Assembly: GCF_000002235.5 (NCBI RefSeq)
Contig: NW_022145544.1
Coordinates: 474,501 to 538,500 of the forward strand
Direction: 5' to 3'
Source of the DNA: Strongylocentrotus purpuratus
Lineage: Eukaryota; Echinodermata; Echinoidea; Camarodonta; Strongylocentrotidae
DNA length: 64,000 bases
Positions 41,169 through 50,747 of the stretch are shown here, in pieces (the first letter of the stretch is position 1; each line of letters starts with the position of its first letter). Made by a program: the position numbers and the translations under genes. The notes below the pieces were generated by a model that searched no databases, was not told the origin of the DNA, and saw only the letters and a list, made by a program, of their open reading frames with translations.

Positions 41169-42663
41169 ATGGGTAAGTAGGAAGTAAAAGGCATTGAGTG
41201 ACAAATTTGTAGGCCAAAAGGCACATCATACCTAGATATATACCGGTAGATTTTTATACTTTTAACTGTATATCACATGAAAGATGAAAAGTCAATAAAA
41301 ACAAAACGGGAACAAAAGAATAGTTCCGAGTTTCAAAACAACAACAACAACAAGAAAATACCAACAAAAAATATCAATTTTTACTTTTGTGAACCATGCA
41401 ACCTGCAACCTTATGATTAGGCTGATTAGTAAAGCAAACAGAACATCAAAATGATGTTTACGTCCAATATAAAGTAAACCTCATCATTACACAATTTGCA
41501 TTAAAGTGCCCTTCTTGAAGTTTGTAATAGATAATGATGAAAGTGCAACATAAAGACCTGACCAATATCTGAATCCCTGCAATATTTTGATAATGCTATC
41601 TACTTTAACTCATGTTGTCATAACAAGAATAACATGTCCAATATCATCTGCTGATAGACAGAAGTTCCCCCAAACCAAGAAAAACCACCTTCAACTTGTT
41701 TCTCAACCCTTATCAAGGAAAGACACTTTTTCCTGTTACTGGAATGTACAATAAATATCAGCTGAGAAATAAGTTCAATTTCAGTACAAATAATTTGTAT
41801 AGAAATTCCTACAAATATACAATATTACAAAGTCTTTGATAACATGTAGAATTTTACATAAATATACATTATAAATACTCTTTGAAACAGAGTTCTCTCG
41901 ATTTGACACAAATTGTATATATTTTTATCAATTTATTCAACTAAATGAAAGTTTCTCTGACAGTAAAATGCATTGAAAGAAAGAAAAAATGTCAGTACAT
42001 CATGTTTCATCAGCTTATATGTCTCAAATAGGTTCATTTATATATAATATATGCCCAAAGGCAATAAAATCTTTATCCTGCATTCAAAGTGTATGAAAGA
42101 CATTTCAATGCTATTTTACAGCTGCATCAGTAGAGTAAGGGATATCTAAAACTTAGGGAATAAGTATCAGCTACTTAATCAAGATTTGTAGAGTTTAAGG
42201 GAGTATGTGTCAGTTGCAGTGGGTAGTATTAAATTCAATCATCGATCTTTCTTAACGTTTTTAAGAGGAAAACAAGAAACATACAAGGACAACAAAACAA
42301 CATAGGTTGCAACAACAGTTACAAGGTAATGAATCTGGAATATAAACTAATTCAAAAATTCAATCATCAAACTAATTAACAAACCTCATAAACAGTTTCC
42401 TGGCTAATTTGGCAAAATCTACACAACACTGTTTATGAGTGACAGATCTTTCTATTTCACAAGAACAGGCAAGGTAAGATCAAATTACCTTTGATATAGC
42501 ACCAGAAATGAGATGTCACAATTTTGGCCAAATAATCACAAAGAGTTTACAAAATTAATCTGCTTTACATAAAGCAATGAACGAAGGAAATGTTTTGCCA
42601 TTCTGCAAATCTATGACTTAGAAGGGATATTTGTTCCTGTATAACTAATGATTTTAGTCTTTC

Positions 42664-42669
42664 TTTATT
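42664..42669 (-). terminator. Candidate poly(A) signal of the EEP-domain gene
   Basis: The minus strand reads AATAAA 224 nt past the stop codon, with no nearer canonical hexamer noticed. In AT-rich sequence such hexamers are frequent, so this is only a plausible 3' end. Confidence 0.3.
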
Positions 42670-42892
42670 TTGCAGAAATGACTATTGTATTCCCTTTTGC
42701 AAATCCATGTCATAAAATGCAAGTAACAAGTAGGTCATCTTGCGTAGTCCAATATGATTCAGCTGATCTATCACACTTATCTATCACACAGAAATAGAAA
42801 AAACCCTGAAAACTTTAGATTCAAAGAACAAAATATGTCTATTCTTAGTAACTTGACCTGTAGGGAAAAGGCATTTCTATCATTCATATTCC

Positions 42893-43591
42893 CTAGATGA
42901 ATTGTAATTCTGCTATAACCATGAGGTGATCAGATGGATTGAACTCTTCCGGAAGCGAGCTTTCCAGAAGTCGCAACGGTTCCTCAAACCAGGACTGCGA
43001 CAACACCACCAGAGAAAACATCCCCAGAAGGCTGATGGAGAGATTGACCAGAGCCAGGTTACGACACGAACTCAGGACGGTGCGTACCCACGACGCAAGA
43101 TGGAGGTGACGTACGTGTCTCCACGACGGTGGGGTAACGGAGAGGGGTAGCTGGCAGAAGCGTGCCAGGGATTTGTGTCTGTGAACGGAACCACCTTGGG
43201 TGACGGCGAGTACAGTCTGGATCAAACCAACAAAGAGTTGCAAGGTGAAAGCTCCAAAAACGATTCTGACGATGCAGTAGAGTCTGTACAGGTCCGCGCT
43301 GCACGCTTCACAGTCTGGTACCGAACAGGAGTGTCCGTCTCCACCCCTGACGCACACACCACATTGGCACGATCCACTTGGACCACAGTCGTGCAAGCAA
43401 TCCCCTCCCGATTCTCTATAATACGTCCTTCTGCCTGCCTCTATTATGGCTTTCCTTCTTGCAGAGGTGATATATCTTTGATACTTTTTAGCATAGATGT
43501 TGCCGTAGCCGTCGAGCTCTGCAGAGCTGACCTTAAAGTACCGATTGCTGGCAAGGATTCTGTCCGGCCTGCTCACAAAACCTGGTGATGG
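42893..43591 (-). CDS. EEP-domain protein, terminal exon with Cys-rich and two-segment membrane insert
   Basis: The acceptor is ..cctttgacag|CCATCACC (phase 0). The frame is open for 232 codons and stops at TAG (42893-42895). It begins 'PSPGFVSRPDRILASNRYF', holding the penultimate EEP motif (D220 in visible numbering), and ends 'EEFNPSDHLMVIAELQFI', the catalytic Asp-His motif (D431/H432). These two motifs are normally separated by only a few tens of residues; here the gap is 210. The insert holds a basic stretch (residues ~241-268), then eight cysteines in 33 residues (275-307, pattern CxxxCx5CxCxxCx8Cx4CxxC, EGF-like in flavour). Two hydrophobic segments follow, ~311-340 (e.g. 'IVFGAFTLQLFVGLIQTVLA') and ~382-408 ('LALVNLSISLLGMFSLVVLS'), with a His/Arg-rich loop between them. 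The whole length is more GC-rich than its flanks, which argues that the insert is coding and not a retained intron. The function of the insert is not recognised. Confidence 0.9.
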   Translation of the reverse strand, partial: PSPGFVSRPDRILASNRYFKVSSAELDGYGNIYAKKYQRYITSARRKAIIEAGRRTYYRESGGDCLHDCGPSGSCQCGVCVRGGDGHSCSVPDCEACSADLYRLYCIVRIVFGAFTLQLFVGLIQTVLAVTQGGSVHRHKSLARFCQLPLSVTPPSWRHVRHLHLASWVRTVLSSCRNLALVNLSISLLGMFSLVVLSQSWFEEPLRLLESSLPEEFNPSDHLMVIAELQFI

Positions 43592-45635
43592 CTGTCAAAG
43601 GAATAAAGATGGGAAAGTATGGTGTTAAAAAATGTGTACCACAATGTCAATGAAGAAATCATTTGAAACAGTCCAATCTGAAGACCATAGTTTTGATTAG
43701 TTATTTATTCAAAAATTATTTATCATATATTAAAGATAATTTTTTTTCAGTATACAAAAAAAAAATATATACATTTAAATGCAAACATTGCTCAGAAAAT
43801 AAGGTAATTTTAATTAAAATCATAGTCAAGTGAAATGTAAATATCATAGTCATTAAACAAACAAAAAAGATATTTCACAAATTGAATACCATGATTCTCA
43901 ATAACATAATCGTCCCATTACATTACCAATTGCCATCAGACTTGGATGAGAAACAGGAAAATCAAAAAGAGACATAATTGAAGAACATTGCAGAATATGG
44001 AAAACATGGTTGGTCTACGATGGTAGCATGAGATATACTGCCCCCAGACAAGATATTGATTGTGAAGACTGTCCCACTAGGGAGATTAAAAAATGGCATT
44101 ACACATGCCCCCCTCTAAATCACAATCAACAAACATGCCATTCTTCATAAGAGCAGAGTATATGATTCTTGTCACATCCAATATTGAAATACATACTAAA
44201 TATTTTCTCTAAAAAGAAAGACAGAGAGCCTAATAATTTTCAGCTTGGATTAATGGCAATAAATAAAGTGATTTGCAGTAGCACCTTAAAAGGTTAATTT
44301 AGTAGAAATTTAGTTGAACCTGAATGCTACTTTTATGTACCAGTACTTATAGTGATTGGAGTTATCTGAGAGTAAATGCCCATTTACACAGCGCAACCAC
44401 CATTTTGAAAAATGGTTGATTTTGGGGGACTAGCTGCCATTTACACTACGGAGAAAAACCATACAAAACTATCAGTGTTTGCTCTTTCTGACTTTTCGGT
44501 GAGTAGTGCACATGCGCAACATGTCCCTATACTCTGCATGCCATCGCACAGATCTCGAGTCGCGTGACTAAAACCCGGAATCGTACCAAAGTTACGAGAG
44601 CGTGCATTTACACTGCAAAAGTTTGTTAAAATTTCTGCCCGTGTTTACAAAAAAAATCACCCAAAAGGTGGATTTTCCAATTTAGTTTTTTATTGTGTTT
44701 GCTAGTATTTGCTTGGCAATTTCTAACAAAACCCTGGAATGTGAACAAATCTGAGATTTTAGCTTGCACTTGTAAATGCAACTTACAACATCTCAATATT
44801 GACATTTGATGAATTTTGCATCATTTACTTTTTTTCATTGGTAATAATGCTGTAACCCTCTCATTCAATCAAAATATTTTATTCTGACAAATCTATCATT
44901 ATAATTTATTTCCTTAATAATCTTTATAAGAAAAAGAATAATGAGATGATATCAAAAACTGAAAGGACAGATGCATCTTATTCTTTTTACATATTTTTAT
45001 GTATAAAACATTGCGAGTGTATGTAGCTTCCGTACTATTGCTGAAAAGGACATATTTCAATGAAAAAGCCATTGACCTCAAAGTTCTATATATATTTTTA
45101 GGACACCAGTTCATAATTCCTCTTAAAATAGACAAATAACTAATCCCCATCCATTTGAAATATTTTAAACTACCATCTTTCCTTTACAAAATAAATCTTA
45201 CTTCAGGAAAAAAAAGTTAAGAAACAGAGACAAATGGATAACGAGCAGAAAAGTTTTACGAATGGGTGTAATCAAAATTCTAGACAACAGAATTTGGGGC
45301 ATCTATGCAATGATTCACCGAGGGGGTTCAGAGAGCAGCAGGGAGACATGGCTAAAGTTAGAATACCGCTAATCTGCCAAAATGGATTTTAAATACCAGA
45401 CAATGCTGGGATTGACTCGGAAGGGATGACCAGCAAGGAAATCTTGGTCTTTTCTAGCGTGAATAATGACCAGATCCTGCTCTCCGAGGATGATCGAATT
45501 TAGAGCCAGACTAATTGGCTAGGGGTTTATTCCTCTTTTTGGAGTGTGGGTAAAATGAGAAAGGTTAAGAGGAAAGAGATACATTGAAAAAAACAGAATA
45601 GAATGGAGAGAGATTAAGGGAGAGATAGAAACAGA

Positions 45636-45706
45636 GAGTAAAAGAGAGAGAGAGAGAGAGATAGAGAGAGGCAGAGAGAGAATACAGTGAGTGATGGCAA
45701 GAAAGC

Positions 45707-45750
<44 letters not shown>

Positions 45751-45783
45751 AGGGGGAGGGGGGAGAGGGAGGGGGGGGGGGGG
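45636..45783 (+). repeat. (GA)n followed by a G-rich tract
   Basis: GA blocks at 45643-45680 and 45711-45740, then about 43 bp consisting almost only of G with single A interruptions, a strong G-quadruplex candidate. Confidence 0.94.
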
Positions 45784-46157
45784 TTAAAAGAAGATCAGAG
45801 AGATACTTTAAATATTGGAGACACAGGAAATTTTGCTTGAACCGGACCTGGAAACCTTTTTGTCTCTCATTTCTATGCAATTCCTTTCTAGATGGGTGAA
45901 CCCGTAACACTTAACACTACATCTATAAGAAAAATATATAATCATGTTCCTTTTTTACAATCACTGCAATCATTGTTTTACATAAATTTGTTAATCAGTG
46001 ATCTACAGTGATTTATTTGATTCATCTGATTCAAATCATTGATTTAATCAACAGAATCTTCCTATTCAGGCAATTTCAATAATCTAACACTTTTGTACCA
46101 CCACCGTTATTAAATTGGAATAGCTGTTAAAAAAATATATATAAGGTTTCTACTGGA

Positions 46158-46397
46158 ATATTTTTAAATCAGTGATCTGAGTTTAAATCAGTGATCTGAG
46201 TAGATTTATTCAATGATTTGAGTTTAAATCAGTGATCTGAGTAGATTTATTCAATGATCTGAGTTTAAATCAGTGATCTGAGTAGATTTATTCAATGATC
46301 TGAGTATAAATCAGTGATCTGAGTAGATTTATTCAATGATCTGAGTTTAAATGAGTGATCTGAGTTTAAATGAGTGATCTGAGTAGATTTATTCAAT
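46158..46397 (+). repeat. Minisatellite, ~42-bp unit with half-unit variants
   Basis: About five to six imperfect copies of a unit made of 'tttaaatcagtgatctgag' and 'tagatttattcaatgatctg'. Single half-units are also repeated at both ends of the array. The word 'atcagtgatct' also occurs upstream at 45.99 kb. Confidence 0.88.
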
Positions 46398-46512
46398 GGA
46401 TTTCATTCAATTTACTCGGTCAAATAACTATTGATCCTTTTTATAATGAAGGTAACCCTAAAACATGTAAATGCAGTGGATTTCTTTTCAAAGTAACATC
46501 ACTATCCCTCAC

Positions 46513-46733
46513 CATGTTACTGAAAGTGAAACCATTTTCTCCGTAGTGCATGACCTTCCAAGCATCGTCGTAGGCTGTGAGTTCCGACTCGACGGTCGGG
46601 TTCTTGGATTTGGCATACTTGGGGCACTTATTCTGTGAGGAGAAGTAGCCCAGATGTAGCCCCTCCAGGGGACCCTCGTAATCATTGTAGGTGTTAAAGT
46701 CGCCGAGGAGGATGGAGTAGTTGGGCTTCGCAT
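46513..46733 (-). CDS. EEP-domain protein, third visible coding exon (GDFN motif)
   Basis: This exon follows a T-rich acceptor (cccctcacag|ATGCG) and ends AACATG|gtgagg. Two bases complete Asp137, giving 'EYIRDAKPNYSILLGDFN' across the junction, and the exon ends on a codon boundary. 'SILLGDFNTYNDYEG' is the diagnostic EEP motif (D148 and N150, matching the catalytic Asp210/Asn212 pair of APE1). The downstream part 'ELTAYDDAWKVMHYGENGFTFSNM' is the usual segment leading to the next catalytic Asp. The exon is more GC-rich than the AT-rich introns on each side. An ATG-started frame over the same bases in another phase is a shadow. Confidence 0.94.
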
Positions 46734-47073
46734 CTGTGAGGGGTGATGAATAAAAAAAGAATAGTTGAACAGAAGTTCAAGGTAGAGGCCTCATTTCCTA
46801 CGAATGCACATGGGGAATATATTGAAGTTGTGGATTGAACTGTCAAATGTAACAATACGTTGAGCTGTAGTACTACTTCTCATTATATTATCCCTGTTTT
46901 TATCATTACTGTTCTAAATTTACCACAACCTTATGTGTGATTTGTAAATAAGTCAGAAACTGGACTTCATCAAAACAAAATCTAAGGTCACCTAATATTG
47001 ATTTCATCAAATATTCTGCTAGTTTGCTGTGTTTTTTGTTTATCAATCTCATAATTATTATATTACCATCATC

Positions 47074-47180
47074 ATCATCCTTGATTCATCATCACCTACA
47101 TCATCATCATTATCATCATGATCATCACCATTACAATAGCTATAATAAATAATCATCAATATTATTATTATTATTTATAA
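47074..47180 (+). repeat. (CAT)n and (ATT)n degenerate microsatellite
   Basis: CATCAT blocks separated by unique bases, ending in attattattatt. Confidence 0.9.
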
Positions 47181-47517
47181 TATCAACATGAGTGACATTG
47201 CATATATACAGAGCATAAAAGAAAAAGTTCAAACTTTGAAAATATCCCCAAAATTATTTTTTTTCACGATATCTGCATTATTATTTGATCAGCATGCAGA
47301 AAGAATCAATCTTGTATACAACGGCATTAAGAGATTCTTGATTTCTTGATTTCTTATATTCTTGTATGTATTTATAATTTGTAAACTGAATTGTATGAGT
47401 CTCCGGACTTTTTATTCAGCATGTTTTTAGTTTTCAATAAACCAGAATTGAATTATTGTTTTCATTGGATTGACAATATTTATGCTCAATTGAGCACTGG
47501 CTGATTTTGGAAAATTC

Positions 47518-47657
47518 GCAGTGTATACATTTTTGATCAATTCTAACAAAAATTTCTCAGAACAATAAATGAAATAAACCCGCAGGGGTGCAGTGTGCAT
47601 TTTTTATCAAGACTAACAACAATTTCTTAGAACAATAAATGAAATAAACCCCCAGGG
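47518..47657 (+). repeat. Tandem duplication, ~70-bp unit
   Basis: Two copies of 'gcagtgt.cat..' through 'aacaataaatgaaataaacc' and 'c.cagg', at 47518-47587 and 47590-47657, with few differences. Confidence 0.8.
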
Positions 47658-48050
47658 CTTTTGATCGCAAAGAAGTATTCCTCTGTCTGGTAGATCCATT
47701 AAAAAGCACATCAGATATGGATAGACAATTTACACTGGTAAATTGTGTGAGAAGGAAAAATTTGATAAAGGTATCAAGCTATTTGATGTCCACAAATGGG
47801 GTGGATTCACACTGCCCATTAAACTACTCAACAGTGCTTCTTTTTTCAACCCTTAGAACGCTATGCCCAAGATATCTAGGGCTAGAGGCAATGGAAGATG
47901 GTGTTATATTCTCCTAAAAGACGAGAAGTGTTCACACTCTCAAATTTACGGCACGTTCTGCATCTCATGATTTGAAAGCAGGCAAGGAGGAGAGGCATCA
48001 CGCCTGATTAACCGTACACGTGACTTATCTTTAGAGCGGTGCGAACTCAC

Positions 48051-48290
48051 CGTCTTGAATCTTGATTTCCCAGTGCCATTTCCAGCGAGATTTGGCAGAT
48101 GTAACCTTGAACCAAAGCTTGCTTTTACTTCATTGATACCAATGAAGCGTAAAAGCCAGCTGCTCTTTGGATTGACATTAATGTTCAAGCATAAGTCGTC
48201 AGCCGAGAGCCATAAGGGCGTTAGCTTCCTCTCAAAGGATGATAGCCAACGCCCTTCTGGCTTTCAGCGCACAGAGCATCCTTTTATATC
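48051..48290 (-). promoter_or_regulatory. Candidate internal promoter: TATA box, hairpin leader, splice donor
   Basis: The minus strand reads gggaTATAAAAGgatg near 48290-48280. About 30-40 nt downstream comes an imperfect ~18-bp-arm hairpin (48209-48265, arms AGCCATAAGGGCGTTAGC and its near complement). Downstream again is a consensus donor, AAGACG|gtgagtt, at about 48051/48050. The stretch is less AT-rich than its surroundings. It could start an alternative transcript splicing to the exon at 46733, or be a fossil promoter of a mobile element. Neither can be decided here. Confidence 0.25.
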
Positions 48291-49032
48291 CCGTTTTTTA
48301 TTTGTTCGCCTTCTCACCATTTGTCATCAATAAAATGTGGATACCACTTTTGGGGAAAAGGTGATGAACTCCTCGTGACCTTAATGACAAATGGATTCCC
48401 TGCCTCATCCCCTGCGTACTTATCTAATACGCATCTGGCTATTACCCCGCGTCCTTCAAAATGCTATTCACCTGGAGCAAGGGTCATATTCAGGGTTTCT
48501 GGCGTCAGTCAGTCTGCAAGGTACCCTGGGAAGGAAGTCTTCCCTTCTTGTTCATACCTGCTTTCATATCTTCTATCTGATTTTTCTTTTCTTTATCTTG
48601 TGTCTTTCAAGTCAGCCTGATTTTGCAAGTTTGGTGGTTAGTATTAAATTGATAGGAATTATATTACACACTCTTTTACCACAAAATGCTGGGTTTCTCA
48701 AGAGGTGTTGAAAAACAATTTGTTAGATTCGGTTTCAATGACAAGTTGTCTATGACAATTACAAAAATGATTTGTTGACCACTTGACAAAATAACATTTA
48801 AAATGATAGAAACACCTTATACAGCTCCCTGACAATATAAGCCCATTGCTATCAAATATCAGTTTTCACTAATAAAAGCACTTAAGGCTACTTCAGCAAT
48901 GGTAGATATGGGAAAGGTCAATGGTGCCACACCCATCTGCTTTACCCTTATGAAAAGAAAAGAAAAGGCTTCCTACAGGGAAATTCCCTTTCCTAGATTA
49001 TCCATTGCTATCAATATCCCCTCCCTCTTCCT

Positions 49033-49096
<64 letters not shown>

Positions 49097-49112
49097 TCCT
49101 TCCTTCCTTCTT

Positions 49113-49168
<56 letters not shown>
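49033..49168 (+). repeat. (TTTC)n followed by (CT)n
   Basis: About 16 TTTC tetranucleotides, three CTTC units, then about 27 TC dinucleotides. The (CT)n part starts the tandem duplication listed at 49115. Confidence 0.95.
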
Positions 49169-49171
<3 letters not shown>

Positions 49172-50020
49172 TTGATTTAAATTCATCCCAAATATCAATC
49201 ATTGTCAGCTTTTACAAAGCAAATAGACCATTAAGAAACCATAATCTAGTGCAGGACAGACAGCACGATTTATATCACTGCTATGTTGATTTAGAGGGCA
49301 GCATTTTCTAGGGCATGATTTTAATGATTATGCATTATAGAGTGTAGTTTATTTCAAAAGATGCTGATTCATCATTCAATGTATAATAATAATAATTGAG
49401 AGAAGTTCTAATGATATGAGAATATATGCAATACAGAAAGGAAGAAAGTTGGAAACAAGTAATGACCAAAATCCATTGATGATACTCTGAATTTGTATCT
49501 TAGCTTCATGCTTTTCTCTCCATTTGTTTCCCACTAATACCTTTTTTATTCTCTCTCTCTCTCTCTCTCTCTCATTTGATTTAAATTCATCCTAAATATC
49601 AATCATTGTCAGCTTTTACAAAGCAAATAGACCATTAAGAAACCATAATCTAGTGCAGGACAGACATCATGATTTATCACACTGCTATCTTCATTCAGAG
49701 GGCAGCAATTTTCTAGGGCATGGTTTTAATGATAAAAGCCACATTTGAAAATGTTTTGCATATTCTTTTACCCTACATCTTACCTTATAGAGTATAGTTT
49801 ACCTTTAAAAATTGCTGACTCATTATTCAATGTATAGTAAAATTTGAGAGAAGGAACTAACATTCTAATGATATGAGAATATATGAGAATATATGAAGTG
49901 CAGAAAGGAAGAAAGTCAGAAACAAGTTATAAATAAAATTCATTAATGAAACACTGTATTTGTATCTTAGCTTCATGCTTTTCTCTCCATTTTCTCCCTC
50001 TTATCCATGTTTCCTTCTTA

Positions 50021-50030
<10 letters not shown>
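49115..50030 (+). repeat. Tandem duplication of a ~400-470-bp unit that includes a (CT)n tract
   Basis: Unit 1 begins in the (CT)n at 49115 and unit 2 in the (CT)n at 49552. Both continue 'atttgatttaaattcatcc' and 'aagcaaatagaccattaaga' and end 'cttagcttcatgcttttctc'. A third (CT)n follows at 50024. Unit 2 carries an extra ~65-bp stretch near 49735-49800. Confidence 0.85.
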
Positions 50031-50055
<25 letters not shown>

Positions 50056-50110
50056 TCTCTCAGTTCCTCTTTCTCTCTCTCTCCCTCTCTCAATTCCTCT
50101 TTTTCTCTAT
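50024..50110 (+). repeat. (CT)n tract with duplicated 'agttcctctttctctc' block
   Basis: Pure TC to 50050, then two near-copies of a CTC..CAGTTCCTCTTT block. Confidence 0.9.
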
Positions 50111-50367
50111 GTTTAACCCTCTCCTTTTTTCCCCCTCTCTACGCTTCTCTGACACACTCGTTGACTTACGAGTGGTACATCGTGGAATCCGTATTACTAA
50201 TGGTTACTTCACATCTCATGAAGATCATGTATTGAACTTCATATCAAACAGATGATGAGCTACATGTATCTCATCATTTATCTTGAAACACTCCTTGGGA
50301 CAAGTCAAACAATCAAATGCCCTTTTCCTCTAAGCAATATTTTAATTGTGTTAAGAACTATTTCTAC

Positions 50368-50747
50368 TTAAAGAGAAGGTTGAGTTCTGGGAAGAGGTGA
50401 CAAATCATTTGTGAAAGTTATCATTGTATTAGACAAGTGTGGAAGTACATCAGATAAGAAATGTTCCCTGAAAACCATGACTCTTCAATTGCCTTAATAT
50501 TCTAAATATGGCATGTAACATCATAAACATCAGGAAAGATTTTTATGCCACATTTTGGTGTGGTCCTGTATACATCTTTATGTGTACAGTGCTGCTAACT
50601 TTACCAAGACTGGGCCAAATTTCTTATCATTTTGATGATTCCAGAACCTTGCAGTACACACCAATACTTATATGCTAGATTCTGATCAATTCCACACCGT
50701 TTCTTTCACAATGCAATCGCATGGCCAGAACTCAACTTCAACTTTAC
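50368..50747 (-). mobile_element. MITE family A, copy 2 (inverted)
   Basis: On the plus strand it begins TTAAAGAGAAGGTTGAGTTC and ends near CAGAACTCAACTTCAACTTT. It is the reverse complement of the copies at 40.8 and 56.2 kb. The distal TTAA is altered to TTAC. Confidence 0.78.

Larger units (their letters stand above)
32227..42663. other. Non-coding AT-rich stretch downstream of the EEP gene
   Basis: It contains TTAA-bounded elements (33.03, 39.13, 40.80 kb), CT tracts, and a run of spaced C4-C6 blocks at 36.23-36.54 kb. Nothing coding is recognised. The part nearest 42.66 kb may include 3' untranslated sequence of the minus-strand gene. Confidence 0.65.
43592..46512 (-). other. Intron between the third and fourth visible exons
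   Basis: This is a 2.9-kb intron, gtgagg..ttgacag. It is AT-rich. It contains a region with repeated 'atttacac' words and a GC-rich middle (44.38-44.78 kb) that looks like an old repeat, a GA/G-rich tract (45.64-45.78 kb) and a minisatellite (46.16-46.39 kb). No additional exon was seen. Confidence 0.8.

Noticed and set aside
43175-43588. 137-codon plus-strand frame opposite the terminal exon
   Set aside because: Shadow of the minus-strand exon, which has EEP motifs and in-phase splice sites.
48051-48130. Minus-strand peptide 'KVTSAKSRWKWHWEIKIQDG' resembling the TFIIA large-subunit C-terminus
   Set aside because: Only about 27 residues between stops, and the matching residues (K, W, DG) are too few; upstream and downstream TFIIA motifs are absent.
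47930-48620. Solitary LTR of an old retroelement
   Set aside because: A TATA-like box is present, but I could not find paired ends, a target duplication or any internal region; recorded only as a promoter candidate.
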